From NCBI RefSeq assembly GCF_000972495.1, contig NZ_LATM01000012.1:86297-150296 (forward strand): 64,000 nt of DNA, given 5' to 3'. A program made the translations under genes and the position numbers. The notes beneath the pieces are model-generated. The model did not search any database. It worked only from the letters and a program-made list of their open reading frames with translations, and had not been told where the DNA came from. This document shows, piece by piece, positions 8,017-17,618 of this stretch (positions are counted from its first letter, which is position 1; each line of letters opens with the position of its first letter). Source of the stretch: Hymenobacter terrenus (GTDB lineage Bacteria > Bacteroidota > Bacteroidia > Cytophagales > Hymenobacteraceae).

Positions 8017-9687
8017 CTACTTCCCCAGCAGCGCCAGCTGCGCAGTGCTGTCGCTCACGGCGTGCAGGGCGCGTTGCAGCTCCGCGTCTTGCTCGCGAAG
8101 CACGGTGTAGTACGCCACCGACCCGTAGGCGCTGCGGGCGATGTAGGCCTTGAGCTGATTGCGCAGGAGCGGCGCGCACCGGCGGGCAGCCGCGATGTTG
8201 GTAGCCACCCCGTCCGAAGAAGCTTGCGCAGCCAAGCTCGCCAGCTGCGCATCGGTAATGCGGAACGTAGCGTTGAACTGCTCGAAGCGCAGGCCTTCTA
8301 ACTCAGCTTTGTGCGCTTGGTAGAAGGATAAGGCGAAGGCGCGGACGACGCCCCGGCTCAACAGCCGGGTGAAATAGGCAGAATGCGACAGTGAATCGCG
8401 GGGCACGAAGACATCGGGCATGATGCCGCCGCCGCCATACACGGTGCGGCCGTGGTCGGTGCGGAAGCGCAGCTCTTTGGCAAAGTGAATACTATCGGCC
8501 GAAACCAGTTCGCCCCGGGCGGAGCGGTCAGTTAGCTCACGGCTGTATTCGGCGTAGCTAGCGCCGTAGGGCTTTTGGATGGAGCGGCCGGCGGGTGTGT
8601 AGTAGCGAGCAATGGTTAGGCGCAGCTCGCCGCCATCGCTCAGCGCAATGGGCTGCTGTACGAGGCCCTTGCCAAAGGTGCGACGGCCCACCAGAATAGC
8701 CCGGTCGTGGTCCTGTAAGGCGCCAGCCACCACTTCAGCGGCCGAGGCACTGCCTTCATCTATCAGCACGACCAAGGCCCCTTCTTCGAACTCGCCGGCT
8801 ACGCGGGCGTAGGTCTGCGAGTCATATTGCTCGCCCTTGCCATCGGTGTACACGATTTTGCGCGAGCCGGCGATGAACTCATCGGCCAGGCGGGTGGCGC
8901 GGTCGAGGTAGCCGCCAGGGTTGCCGCGCAAATCGAGCACGAGGCGGGTGAGCCCTTGGTGGCGCAGGTCGGCCAAAGCGGCCTTAAACTCATCATAGGT
9001 ATTCGAAGCAAAGCGACTAACTTTGATGTAGCCGGTTTGGCTGTCGATTAAGTACGCGGCATCGACGGAAGTATTGGGGATGCGGCTACGGGCGATGGTG
9101 AGGCTAAAACGCGGCTGCCGGTGGCGACGCAACTCCATAGTGACACTGCTGCCACGGGGACCACGCAGCAACTCGGCGAGGCGGGCAGTGGTGAGATGCG
9201 CCCCCGATACGCGCTTGCCGCCGAGGCTGATAATCTGGTCGCCGGGCTGCACGCCGGCCTGCTCGGCCGGGCCACCGCTGAGCGGGGCCACCACAGTCAC
9301 GGTGTCGCGGAACACGTTAAATTCGATGCCAACACCGTCGTAGTCACTCTGGAGGAAAGAGTCGGTCTTTTCACGGTCGCGCGCCGGGATGTACACGGAA
9401 TGCGGGTCGAGCTTCTCCAGCATTTGCACTACAGCGTAGTCGGCCAGGGCTTCGGTATCGACGGAATCGGCATAGTCGCGGTCGATGTAGCTCAGAATTT
9501 CTTTGAAACGCAGGTAGCCGCGGGCCGTCGCATCGGGGTTGTCGGCCGAAGGCCGAAAAGGATTGGTGGCCACCAAGATACCGCAGCCCATGGCTAGCAT
9601 CAGTAAGCCCGCTTGCCGCAGCCACCCACGCCGCCGTGGGGCAGTGGACCGACCAGTTTCCGGAACAGCGGACGAAGCAACAGCCAT
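8017..9687 (-). CDS. ctpA: S41-family C-terminal processing peptidase
   Basis: 556 residues. A membrane anchor or signal at residues 25-41 (AGLLMLAMGCGILVATN) directs it to the periplasm. A PDZ domain covers about 118-195 (DGVGIEF, then QAGVQPGDQIISLGGKRV). The tail-specific protease core follows with LVLDLRGNPGGYLD, the nucleophile Ser313 in DEGSASAAEV and the general-base Lys340 in FGKG. These serine/lysine proteases cut the C-termini of periplasmic substrates. Length and order match CtpA/Prc relatives of Bacteroidota. Upstream, about 400 bp separate it from the divergent ruvX. Confidence 0.93.
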   Translation of the reverse strand: MAVASSAVPETGRSTAPRRRGWLRQAGLLMLAMGCGILVATNPFRPSADNPDATARGYLRFKEILSYIDRDYADSVDTEALADYAVVQMLEKLDPHSVYIPARDREKTDSFLQSDYDGVGIEFNVFRDTVTVVAPLSGGPAEQAGVQPGDQIISLGGKRVSGAHLTTARLAELLRGPRGSSVTMELRRHRQPRFSLTIARSRIPNTSVDAAYLIDSQTGYIKVSRFASNTYDEFKAALADLRHQGLTRLVLDLRGNPGGYLDRATRLADEFIAGSRKIVYTDGKGEQYDSQTYARVAGEFEEGALVVLIDEGSASAAEVVAGALQDHDRAILVGRRTFGKGLVQQPIALSDGGELRLTIARYYTPAGRSIQKPYGASYAEYSRELTDRSARGELVSADSIHFAKELRFRTDHGRTVYGGGGIMPDVFVPRDSLSHSAYFTRLLSRGVVRAFALSFYQAHKAELEGLRFEQFNATFRITDAQLASLAAQASSDGVATNIAAARRCAPLLRNQLKAYIARSAYGSVAYYTVLREQDAELQRALHAVSDSTAQLALLGK

Positions 9688-10092
9688 AGTTTAGGTAAAG
9701 GTGTCGGCAGATAACAGCGAATTATATAGACTCCAAAATTATTTGAATTTTTCTAGCCAAGCCGTGACACAGCTGTCAATCATGGTATTTCCCGTATCAA
9801 TGCAATAGTTTACTTTGAAAAAGCAAACGAGTCTTTACCTGGCTAGGCAAGTACATCTGTCGATTCAAACGCAATCTATAACTTTATCCGGAACACGCTC
9901 GTGGGCTACCGGCGAAGCCGGGGAATTAGCCGGGGAGCAAAGTGGTTTTTGGCATTAGCGCTTCAGCAGTTTAAGCAGGAGCTTGGTGCGGGTATGGGCC
10001 GCCCGGTGAATTGAAGGCTTCCCTGCTGCCGTATCTTTGCGCGGGCAACACCTGCTATTAGGCTACTCTCTTACTCTCACCCTGCCGGACAC
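9688..10092. other. Intergenic region between divergent ctpA and ruvX
   Basis: No supported gene. The left half is AT-rich and should hold the ctpA promoter; the right half has a -7 box for ruvX. A short open frame ending near 10015 looks protein-like but lacks a start. Confidence 0.4.
10011..10039 (+). promoter_or_regulatory. Bacteroidota promoter for ruvX
   Basis: TATCTTTG at 10032-10039 matches the TAnnTTTG -7 box exactly, with TTG at 10011-10013 as a partial -33 element. The ruvX start is about 54 bases downstream. Confidence 0.5.
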
Positions 10093-10518
10093 ATGGGCCG
10101 CATCCTCGCTATTGATTACGGAAACAAACGCGTGGGCCTGGCAGTCACCGACCCGTTGTGCATGATTGCCTCGCCGCTGGAAACCATCCATAGCCAGGAC
10201 CTGGTGGCGTATGTGCTGGCTTACCATCAGCGTGAGCCCCTGAGGGCTGTGGTAGTGGGCATGCCGCGCACGCTGCTCAACGAGCCCACCGACGTGACCA
10301 GCGCCGTGGTGGGACTGATGCGCCGCCTGCGCCGCGAACTACCCAACGTGCCCGTGCACGAGCTTGATGAGCGGTTTACTTCCCGCATGGCCCACGCCAC
10401 CATGTTGGCCGGGGGCCTTGGCCAGAAAGCCCGTCGCGACAAAGCTACCGTAGACCGCATCAGCGCCACCATCATTCTTCAGTCCTTCCTTGAATCACCG
10501 CTAATGCGGGATATTTAA
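10093..10518 (+). CDS. ruvX: RuvX/YqgF Holliday junction resolvase-like nuclease
   Basis: 141 residues, the usual length. RNase H-fold motifs: ILAIDYGNKRVGLAVTD at the N-terminus with the first acidic residue Asp8, VVGMPRTL in the middle, VHELDERFTS with the second acidic site, and KATVDRISATIILQSFLES at the end with the third. The family acts in pre-16S rRNA 5' processing and has been proposed as a Holliday junction resolvase. Peptide deformylase follows on the same strand after 111 bp, an order common in Bacteroidota. Confidence 0.95.
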   Translation: MGRILAIDYGNKRVGLAVTDPLCMIASPLETIHSQDLVAYVLAYHQREPLRAVVVGMPRTLLNEPTDVTSAVVGLMRRLRRELPNVPVHELDERFTSRMAHATMLAGGLGQKARRDKATVDRISATIILQSFLESPLMRDI

Positions 10519-10629
10519 TTAATGAGCTGAGAATGTGCTGCCGGGCTTGCCGTTGATTACTTCGCGCTAGAGCGTATTCGGTCCGCTCAACAGGACGTTT
10601 TTGACAACTGATTACTACCTACACAAACC

Positions 10630-11220
10630 ATGATTTATTCCATCGTCGCCATTGGTGACCCCGTTTTGAAGACCAAAGCCAAGAACCTGGCTGCCGATTT
10701 ACCCGCTGCCGACTTGCAGCAACTGATTGCCGACATGTTCGAAACCATGTACTACGCCCACGGCGTAGGCTTGGCCGCTCCGCAAATTGGCAAAGGCGTG
10801 CGCCTGTTCGTGATAGATTCCGGGCCGATGGTGGAGGTAGACGAGGAAGACCGCGAAGAACTGGAGCCGCCCATAAAGCGTGCGTTCATCAACCCCGTGA
10901 TGGTGAGCGAAACCGGCGAAGAATGGGGCTTTGAGGAAGGCTGCCTGAGCATTCCGGGCGTGCGCGAGCTGGTGACCCGCCCCGCCGACATCGTGCTGCG
11001 CTATGAGGACGAGAACCGCCAAGTGCATGAGGAGGCCTTTTCCGGCATGGCTGCCCGCATTATTCAGCACGAATACGACCACCTCGAAGGCGTACTCTTT
11101 ACCGACAAACTCTCGGCCTTCAAAAAGCAACTGCTGAAGGGCAAGCTGGCCCGCATCAGCAAGGGCGACGTGAAGCACGACTACCGTATGAGGTTCGCAA
11201 CAGACGGCAAGCGGCGGTAA
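10630..11220 (+). CDS. def: Peptide deformylase
   Basis: 196 residues. It removes the formyl group from the N-terminal methionine of new proteins. All three signature motifs are present: GVGLAAPQIG (residues 45-54), EEGCLSIPG with metal ligand Cys105, and QHEYDHLEG with His147, catalytic Glu148 and His151. The segment EVDEEDREELEPP before the second motif is an acidic loop seen in Bacteroidota forms. It follows ruvX and may share its transcript. Confidence 0.97.
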   Translation: MIYSIVAIGDPVLKTKAKNLAADLPAADLQQLIADMFETMYYAHGVGLAAPQIGKGVRLFVIDSGPMVEVDEEDREELEPPIKRAFINPVMVSETGEEWGFEEGCLSIPGVRELVTRPADIVLRYEDENRQVHEEAFSGMAARIIQHEYDHLEGVLFTDKLSAFKKQLLKGKLARISKGDVKHDYRMRFATDGKRR

Positions 11221-11522
11221 ACCAGCCTAATTTCGGCTCTCGCAACGTACCAGATGAAGCCCGGCCGCCTGGCTGCCAAGGTCCAATTCGCTACTCGGGA
11301 ACCCGCCGTAATCATCAGGCGATGCACGGCCCTGAGCGACGCTCACCCACAGCCACGCCGCACTTGCATTGGGCAGGCGTCAGGCGACCTGTAGTAGGGC
11401 TGGAATAGGCTTGCCCGGTACTGAGCGGGGCTGCACAGCTATTGGCAGTGAGTTTATAACGAAACGCTTTGTCCTAAAGATACAGAATTTGACTTTATAG
11501 ACATTCCTCGTATCTTTTACCC
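11221..11522. other. Intergenic region
   Basis: No gene over about 300 bp. The right end holds a good promoter for the next gene. Confidence 0.5.
11488..11518 (+). promoter_or_regulatory. Bacteroidota promoter
   Basis: TTTG at 11488-11491 and TATCTTTT at 11511-11518 are 19 bases apart, close to the TTTG-N19-TAnnTTTG consensus. The GTG start at 11523 lies directly after the box, so the transcript may have almost no leader. Confidence 0.5.
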
Positions 11523-12500
11523 GTGAAAAAATATGTACTCCTGCTTCTCGTTTGCTTACCGTTATTTCTCGTCTCTCGCCAGGCGTGGGCGTGGGGGTTT
11601 TTCGGCCATCGGCTGCTGAACCGGCTAGCCGTGTACACACTGCCACCGGCCATGATAGGCTTCTACAAAGCCAATATTGACTACCTGACCGTGAACGCCA
11701 CACGGCCCGATTCGCGGCGCATGGTGGTGCCCGGCGAAGCCCCCAAGCACTTCCTCGACGTAGACCGCTACGGCGACAGCGCCGAGTATAAAATGCCCCG
11801 CAAATACGCTGATGCCGTGGCCCGCTACGGCGAAGACTCACTGCTGCGCCACGGCATCGTGCCCTGGAACGTGGTGATGATGAAAAACCAGCTCACCGCC
11901 GCCTTCAAGGCCCGCGACACCGACCGGATTCTGCGGCTCTCCGGCGACATGGGCCACTACATTGCCGATGCCTGCGTGCCGCTGCACACCACTAAAAACT
12001 ACAATGGTCAGCTCACCAACCAACGCGGCATTCACGGGCTATGGGAGTCGCGGCTGCCCGAGCTGCTGAGCACCGACTATGATTTATTTACTGGCAAAGC
12101 AAAGTACCTCGAAGACCCCACCACGGCCATCTGGGCGGCCGTGATTCGCTCACACGCCGCCGTAGACTCGGTGCTGCTATTCGAGAAAGAGCTGACGGCT
12201 CAGTACCCCGGCGACCGTAAGTTCGGCTACGAACAGCGCAACAATCAGACAGTGCGGACCTATTCGCGCGATTTCAGCAAAGCCTACCACACTAAGCTCA
12301 ACGGGCAAGTAGAGCGCCAGATGCGCTACGCAGCCTCTCTCATCGGTAATTTCTGGTTTACGTGTTGGGTTGATGGCGGCTCGCCGGACCTGAGCAAGCT
12401 GCCCCGCACAGCCTCCGAAAACGAAAAGCAGCAGTTGGAGCGCGAAGCCAAAGAAGCCGCTGCCGCGCCTACAGTAAGCGCACCGGGGCATGATGAGTGA
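11523..12500 (+). CDS. Secreted zinc phospholipase C / S1-P1 nuclease-like enzyme
   Basis: 325 residues from a GTG start. The signal peptide ends around AWA, leaving a mature N-terminal Trp in WGFFGHR; a free N-terminal Trp that binds zinc is the hallmark of the phospholipase C/S1-P1 nuclease fold. Further metal-binding motifs are HFLDVDRYG, GDMGHYIADACVPLHTT and HGLWESRLPE. Members hydrolyse phosphodiesters in lipids or nucleic acids outside the cytoplasm. The sequence alone does not say which substrate applies. The C-terminal 30 residues are charged and low in complexity. Confidence 0.85.
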   Translation: MKKYVLLLLVCLPLFLVSRQAWAWGFFGHRLLNRLAVYTLPPAMIGFYKANIDYLTVNATRPDSRRMVVPGEAPKHFLDVDRYGDSAEYKMPRKYADAVARYGEDSLLRHGIVPWNVVMMKNQLTAAFKARDTDRILRLSGDMGHYIADACVPLHTTKNYNGQLTNQRGIHGLWESRLPELLSTDYDLFTGKAKYLEDPTTAIWAAVIRSHAAVDSVLLFEKELTAQYPGDRKFGYEQRNNQTVRTYSRDFSKAYHTKLNGQVERQMRYAASLIGNFWFTCWVDGGSPDLSKLPRTASENEKQQLEREAKEAAAAPTVSAPGHDE

Positions 12501-12520
12501 CGCTTAATGAAAGCGTAAGT

Positions 12521-13465
12521 CTAACTGACTTCTTCGTTTTTCATTACCAGTTCCTCAGTAAGCGCCTCCGTCACATGGAGTTGGTCTAAGTCGACTACGG
12601 CAATGCCATCCTCCCCCACCTCGTAGGCCCGGACGAAGCGGCGGTGCCACTCTATCTCGTCGTGCGTGTAAGAATTGCGGGCGTGCACGTCTTGAGCGAA
12701 GGTATCATCGTAGCCCTTGAGTTGAATAATAACTTCAATATCAAAAACTTCGTAGTCTTCCGGGCCGAGGCCATATAGTGGGCTGTCGGGCGTGATATCG
12801 TGCACCACCGTCCAACTCAAGGGAAAAAAGCTGATAGAATCACGCTCCAGGGGTAGGAAATCGTATTTCTGGTTACTCGTGGCCGGGTCTACGGTTTTAA
12901 GAAGTACGCGGGCCTGTAAGTCAATCAGGATGTTGGAGCGCTGGTTGGCGATGCGGAACTGCAAGCACGGCGTACCATCGGCACGACGGCTGATGATGGC
13001 CGTCTGGCTGAAATGAATGCGCGCCGAGGGCCGCGAAAACCGGCCGTAGAGCAATCCCGTAGCCAGCGCGAAGGTGAGCACGCCCACCAAGGCCTCCACG
13101 CTCGATACTAAACCGGTGCCGTTGCTACCAGGGTACACGTGGCCGTAGCCAACGGAAGTGAAGGTTTGAATCGAGAAAAACAAGGCGCTTAGGAAGTCCT
13201 GCCACCAGCCTCGCGGTGCTGCTACACCAGGCAAGTCATTGAGCCCCAGACCTAGGTAGACAAAGGCAAACACTCCATTCAGTACGCTGAAAAACAGGAT
13301 CAATAGCCCAATAAACGACCACCAATCCATCTGAATAAGCGATTGGTAAAGGTCGTAGCGATGAGGCCCGCCGCGCCGTCGCACGTTAAAAGAGCCGTCG
13401 TGGTTGATGGCCCGCTTGGTACGGCGCGAGAACTTTTCGCCAATGCCAGGGTCGAGGGTAGCCAT
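12521..13465 (-). CDS. Inward-rectifier-type potassium channel (KirBac-like)
   Basis: 314 residues. Two transmembrane helices (about residues 49-73 and 110-135) flank a pore loop with the selectivity filter TSVGYGHVYP. The second half is the cytoplasmic immunoglobulin-like domain of Kir channels, starting at FSRPSARIHFSQTAII and containing RIANQRSN and YEVFDIEVIIQLKGYD. The slide-helix region contains YDLYQSLIQMDWWSF. It should form tetrameric K+ channels in the inner membrane. The gene converges with the phospholipase-like gene with only 20 bp between. Confidence 0.92.
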   Translation of the reverse strand: MATLDPGIGEKFSRRTKRAINHDGSFNVRRRGGPHRYDLYQSLIQMDWWSFIGLLILFFSVLNGVFAFVYLGLGLNDLPGVAAPRGWWQDFLSALFFSIQTFTSVGYGHVYPGSNGTGLVSSVEALVGVLTFALATGLLYGRFSRPSARIHFSQTAIISRRADGTPCLQFRIANQRSNILIDLQARVLLKTVDPATSNQKYDFLPLERDSISFFPLSWTVVHDITPDSPLYGLGPEDYEVFDIEVIIQLKGYDDTFAQDVHARNSYTHDEIEWHRRFVRAYEVGEDGIAVVDLDQLHVTEALTEELVMKNEEVS

Positions 13466-13641
13466 TTGAGAAGGGAATGAGTTGGTGGGGTGCCTTGGAG
13501 GACGCGGATTGAAAGTGGGAAATCAAAAATAGAAGTTTGGGTGGAGAATGTAGCCCGTCCGCACATCCGTCCTCGATAAACCCGCCGATGAGGCTCCGGT
13601 TTTCGTCCTTGCACACTCACTCATTTTTCCCCCAACTCATC

Positions 13642-14016
13642 ATGAAAGGCATCTATTCGCTCATTTTGCTCACTATTTCCAACTTGTTCATGACTTTCGC
13701 CTGGTACGGGCACCTGCACTTATTCAAGAAGATGGCCTGGTTTGCCAAGCTGGGGCTAGGCGGTGTTGTTCTGGTAAGCTGGGGACTCGCCCTCTTCGAA
13801 TACATGTTTCAGGTGCCCGCTAACCGGCTGGGATTTGCAGAGAATGGCGGCTCGTTCAGCCTATTTCAGCTCAAAGTCATTCAGGAAGTTATCAGCCTCA
13901 CGGTATTCACTCTGTGCGTGGTATTTGTCTTCAAAACCGATAAGCTAGGCTGGAATCATTTAGTGGGATTCGGGCTACTAGTGGCAGCAGTTTATGTAAT
14001 TTTTAAGAAATGGTAA
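13642..14016 (+). CDS. Small DMT-type integral membrane protein (DUF486-like)
   Basis: 124 residues from the ATG at 13642; an upstream extension to 13537 is unlikely. Four hydrophobic helices are visible: YSLILLTISNLFMTFAWYG, LGLGGVVLVSWGLALFEYMF, VISLTVFTLCVVFVF and LVGFGLLVAAVYVIF. The motif FEYMFQVPANRLG is typical of the small DMT-like (DUF486) proteins that look like half of a drug/metabolite transporter. The transported compound is unknown. It is divergent from the potassium-channel gene. Confidence 0.8.
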   Translation: MKGIYSLILLTISNLFMTFAWYGHLHLFKKMAWFAKLGLGGVVLVSWGLALFEYMFQVPANRLGFAENGGSFSLFQLKVIQEVISLTVFTLCVVFVFKTDKLGWNHLVGFGLLVAAVYVIFKKW

Positions 14017-14148
14017 GCCAAAATTTAGTATGATTATTTTATTATTTTTATAAATAAGGTCGGCCGAGCACATAAATTTGACGGTTTTGGCTTGGATAAA
14101 ACACTAGTATTTCAACTTTTCTTAAGCATTTGGTTCTACTACTTTATA

Positions 14149-14973
14149 GCCATGCCGGCGTCGGCGCCAGCAGCCTGGTACCCGAAGGCTTGTACATGGT
14201 GGGCTCCGATGCAACGGCTTATCACTCCTTTTTAGTGGCAACGACTTTGGCCTAGATGACCTTTACATCGGCACCTGCGCCGTGTCGCTGGTTGTGAACA
14301 ACATCATCAGTGGTGCGTTGAGCAACACCTCACCAGCCCAGACCGTTGCGTCGCTGAGCGCAACCGTAACTGGTGGTCCGCCACTGAGTAACTTCACTAT
14401 CCAGACGTTGCCTAATACGACCAGCGGCATCCTGTACCTGGGGGGTTCGCCGGTCATTCCCGGTCAGATTATTCCCTCCGGCCAAGCCAATCAGCTCATG
14501 TTTGCCCCCGTGGCCGGCTATGTAGGCAGCGCCGTATTCACTTACACCGCCACCGACAACAGCGGTGCGGGCAGCAACAACACCGCCACCTTCACCATTC
14601 CGGTAGACAATCGTCCGCTGCCGGTGGAACTGGTTTCGTTCGAAGCAACTGCCGTGGATAGCCGCGACGCGCAACTGACTTGGCGCACAGCTTCGGAGAA
14701 AAATAACGACCATTTCGACGTAAAAATAACGACCATTTCGACGTGGAGCGCAGCTTCAATGGCGAAACCTTTACCCAGATAGCTACCGTGGCTGGTCAGG
14801 GCAACACCAGCCGCCCCACCAACTATGCCTACACCGATGCCGGCGTGGGTGTGGGCCGCAAAGGCTTTTTTCATTACAACTCGGGGCAGCCACGTGAGGA
14901 TTTTCTATTTGCATTTTCCCCAAGTGAATTCTCGGATTTTGCTCTGTGTTTGACTGCACACTTCAGCGCATAA
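14149..14973 (+). pseudogene. Broken T9SS-sorted surface protein relic
   Basis: Pieces of a secreted repeat protein survive in different frames. First is PEGLYMVGSDATAYHSF (from 14149), then after a frame change near 14230 SGNDFGLDDLYIGTC, then a cadherin-like GSAVFTYTATDNSGAG and the linker PLPVELVSFEA..AVDSRDAQLTWRTASEKNNDHFDV. At 14699-14744 a 23-bp unit (beginning AAAAATAACG, ending TTTCGACGT) is present twice in tandem. This shifts the frame; with one copy removed, the text continues as FDVERSFNGETFTQIATVAGQGN. The T9SS signal itself is missing: the frame degenerates after AYTDAGVGVG. The linker is nearly the same as in the giants at 26794 and 35799. Confidence 0.7.
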
Positions 14974-15125
14974 GGCAAAGCCGCGGCAGGTATTCAGGTT
15001 TATCCAATCATAGCATATAGCTCTGTTTTACAAAATCTTGTCGCAAGCATTAATCTGCTTATAACCTCACCCGTACACGTAGCGTAACAATGAATCCGGA
15101 CTTTGTCCGGGCATTCTCTTTCCAT

Positions 15126-17441
15126 ATGCCTCACTTCTGCGCCCGAATACTGCTGGTATTACTGCTAGCAGGCAGCTTTGCTTTTTCTACCCAGGCTCAG
15201 AAAGTGGGGTTGGTATTGAGTGGCGGTGGGGCGAAAGGACTGGCCCATGTGGGGGTACTCAAGCAGCTGGAGCGCAACCAGATTCCCATCGATTATATCG
15301 TGGGTACCAGCATGGGGGCCGTCATTGGCGGCATGTACGCGGCAGGCTATTCACCGACTGAGATTGAGCAAATTGTGCTCAGCCCAGAATTTCAGAACTG
15401 GACTTCGGGTAAGACGCTGGAAAGCAAAACATTCAACTACCTCACGGCCGAACCCTCGCCATCGTCGCTACGATTAGGCGTAGCCATCGACTCCACCTTC
15501 AGCACGCGGGTGAGCACCAACCTGGTGAATGACCTGAATCTAAACCTGGCCCTGGCCCGACTGATGGCCCCGGCCGGAGCCATCAGCAATTACGACTTCA
15601 ACAACCTCTTCGTGCCCTTTCGGTGCATGGCATCGGAGGTATTTACGCGGCAGGAAGTGGTACAGCGCAAAGGGTCGCTGTCGGATGCCGTGCGCAACTC
15701 CATGACGTTTCCGCTGGCATTCCGCCCCATTCGCAACCTCGATGGGCGTTACTATTTCGATGGTGCGGTGTATGACAACTTCCCCACCACGGCCATGAAA
15801 CAGAACTTTGCGCCCGACATCATTATTGGGGTGAATGTGGGCGATGTGGCTTACAAAAAGTATCCCAAAAACGATGATGCCCTGCTGACCACCACCTTGT
15901 TGTTTCTGGGCACCAGCGTGGCCGACACGGGCAGCGTAGGCAAGAATGGAATTTTCATTCAGCCCAACCTCGAAGGCATGGGCGTCGGCGACTTCGACCT
16001 GGTGAAGACCTTCATTGCCAAAGGCGACACGGCCACGCTGTTGAAAATGGACCTCATTAAGCAGCGAATTAGCCGCCGTCAGGATTCTACCATGCTACAA
16101 AACCGCCGGCGCGCGTTTCAGGACCGCGCCCCCGCCCCGCGTTTTATTGAGGTAAATGTGAATGGATTGCGGCGTGACCAGAATAATTACGCGGCCTCAT
16201 TTTTTCGGCGTAAGGGCCGTGAATATTCCCTTGATGATATTGAAGAGGGCTACTATCGCCTGGCATCAGATGATTACTTCAAGAATATCTACCCGCGCAT
16301 CCGCTACGATGCAGCGCGCAAGGGCTATATTTTTAGCGTCGATGCCCGGCGTAATAACAATGTGTCGGCGGAGGTTGGCTTTGTGCTCAGCAACCGGCCC
16401 ATCGATAATCTATACGTGGGGGTTGAATTTCGCTACCTCCGCAAGCTGCTCTACACAACCTCGGCTGATGTAAGTCTGGGCCGGTTTTACAATGGCGCGC
16501 ACGGCTCGTTTCGCATCAATGTGCCTAACAAGATTCCGTTTTACATTGAGCCCAGTATCACTTACAACCAGTGGGATTATCAGAACACCGGGGGGCTACT
16601 CGGGCGCGATGTGCTGAGCACCCAGGTACGGCAACGGGACACCAAAATCGGGGCGCAGGTTGGCGTTAGCCCCAACTACCGCAGCCGCTTGCTACTCGAC
16701 GCGGGCGCGTTCTACAACAACGATTCCTACGCCAATACAAGAGAAATCAACAGCGGAGCGGTTCTGGATGTCACCTCCTTCAGGGGTGGCACCGTGGCCT
16801 TGCAATTCACTCGAAACTCGCTCAACCGTAAACAGTACGCCACCAGCGGCCTGCGGGTAGTGAGCACCGTGCGCAGCGTATTCGGCCAGGAAAAATATAC
16901 CCCCGGCTCCACTGCCGACCCCCTCCGGGCAGCCGCCACGCGCAACCGCCAGTGGCTACAGTTCCGGGCTACCGCCGAGCGCTACTTCCCCCTCAAGGGC
17001 GACCGGCACGCTTGGGGCTACTTCGCCGAAGCCGTATTCAGCGGTCAGCCGCGCTTCTCCAACTACCGCTCCAGCATAACCACTGCCCCCTTGTTTGCGC
17101 CCCTCCCCGATGCTCGCACATCGTTCAGGGATACGTATCGCTCACCGCGTTTCGCGGCGGCTGGCCTACGCTACAACCAGCCCTTTCTAACCAAGCTCGA
17201 ATGGCGCTCCGAAGTGTACTTACACGTCAATTACCAGGCGCTTTACCAAGGCCCCAACCAGGAGGCGCTGCTGAAAAAAGGCTTTGAGCGGCCCCGCCTG
17301 ACGGCCAGCACGGGGGTGCTTTTCCAGACTCCCGTGGGGCCGCTCGCCGTTCATGCCCTGTTCTACGATGACCCCACGCGCCGCTTCAGCATCTACGGGC
17401 ACTTGGGCTACCTGCTGTTCCGCAGTCGGGCACTGGAATAG
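15126..17441 (+). CDS. Patatin-like phospholipase with outer-membrane beta-barrel
   Basis: 771 residues from the ATG at 15126, which gives the cleanest signal peptide (ILLVLLLAGSFAFSTQAQ); an in-frame ATG at 15090 is the alternative. The patatin domain spans about residues 25-310: oxyanion loop SGGGAKGLAHVGVL, nucleophile elbow GTSMG with Ser62, and catalytic Asp212 in FDGAVYDN. A POTRA-like region (FIEVNVNGLRR) follows, and the last ~370 residues alternate as in an Omp85/BamA-type barrel, ending with GHLGYLLFRSRALE. The architecture resembles PlpD-type proteins, in which a barrel anchors or exports a phospholipase. The lipid substrate is unknown. Confidence 0.88.
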   Translation: MPHFCARILLVLLLAGSFAFSTQAQKVGLVLSGGGAKGLAHVGVLKQLERNQIPIDYIVGTSMGAVIGGMYAAGYSPTEIEQIVLSPEFQNWTSGKTLESKTFNYLTAEPSPSSLRLGVAIDSTFSTRVSTNLVNDLNLNLALARLMAPAGAISNYDFNNLFVPFRCMASEVFTRQEVVQRKGSLSDAVRNSMTFPLAFRPIRNLDGRYYFDGAVYDNFPTTAMKQNFAPDIIIGVNVGDVAYKKYPKNDDALLTTTLLFLGTSVADTGSVGKNGIFIQPNLEGMGVGDFDLVKTFIAKGDTATLLKMDLIKQRISRRQDSTMLQNRRRAFQDRAPAPRFIEVNVNGLRRDQNNYAASFFRRKGREYSLDDIEEGYYRLASDDYFKNIYPRIRYDAARKGYIFSVDARRNNNVSAEVGFVLSNRPIDNLYVGVEFRYLRKLLYTTSADVSLGRFYNGAHGSFRINVPNKIPFYIEPSITYNQWDYQNTGGLLGRDVLSTQVRQRDTKIGAQVGVSPNYRSRLLLDAGAFYNNDSYANTREINSGAVLDVTSFRGGTVALQFTRNSLNRKQYATSGLRVVSTVRSVFGQEKYTPGSTADPLRAAATRNRQWLQFRATAERYFPLKGDRHAWGYFAEAVFSGQPRFSNYRSSITTAPLFAPLPDARTSFRDTYRSPRFAAAGLRYNQPFLTKLEWRSEVYLHVNYQALYQGPNQEALLKKGFERPRLTASTGVLFQTPVGPLAVHALFYDDPTRRFSIYGHLGYLLFRSRALE

Positions 17442-17486
17442 GCCGGAGGCATAGCTAAAACTGCTCCGGCTGCCTGAATCAGGCCT

Positions 17487-17618
17487 TTTAGAGCGGTTTC
17501 GGAGTCGCTGTTCCGTAACGCGGACTTTTAGCCCGCGCCTCAGCTGCTCAGGTGGGCTCGCGGACTAAAAGTCCGCGCTACAGCGGGGCAGTACACCGAC
17601 CCCGAAACGGCTCTAAAA
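17487..17618. repeat. MITE-like palindromic element
   Basis: A 132-bp element whose ends are inverted: TTTTAGAGCGGTTTCGG on the left and CCGAAACGGCTCTAAAA on the right, with one mismatch. Inside, CGCGGACTTTTAG on the left mirrors CTAAAAGTCCGCG on the right. It carries no coding capacity. Related blocks occur at 765-905. A genome-wide search would show whether it is mobile. Confidence 0.6.
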
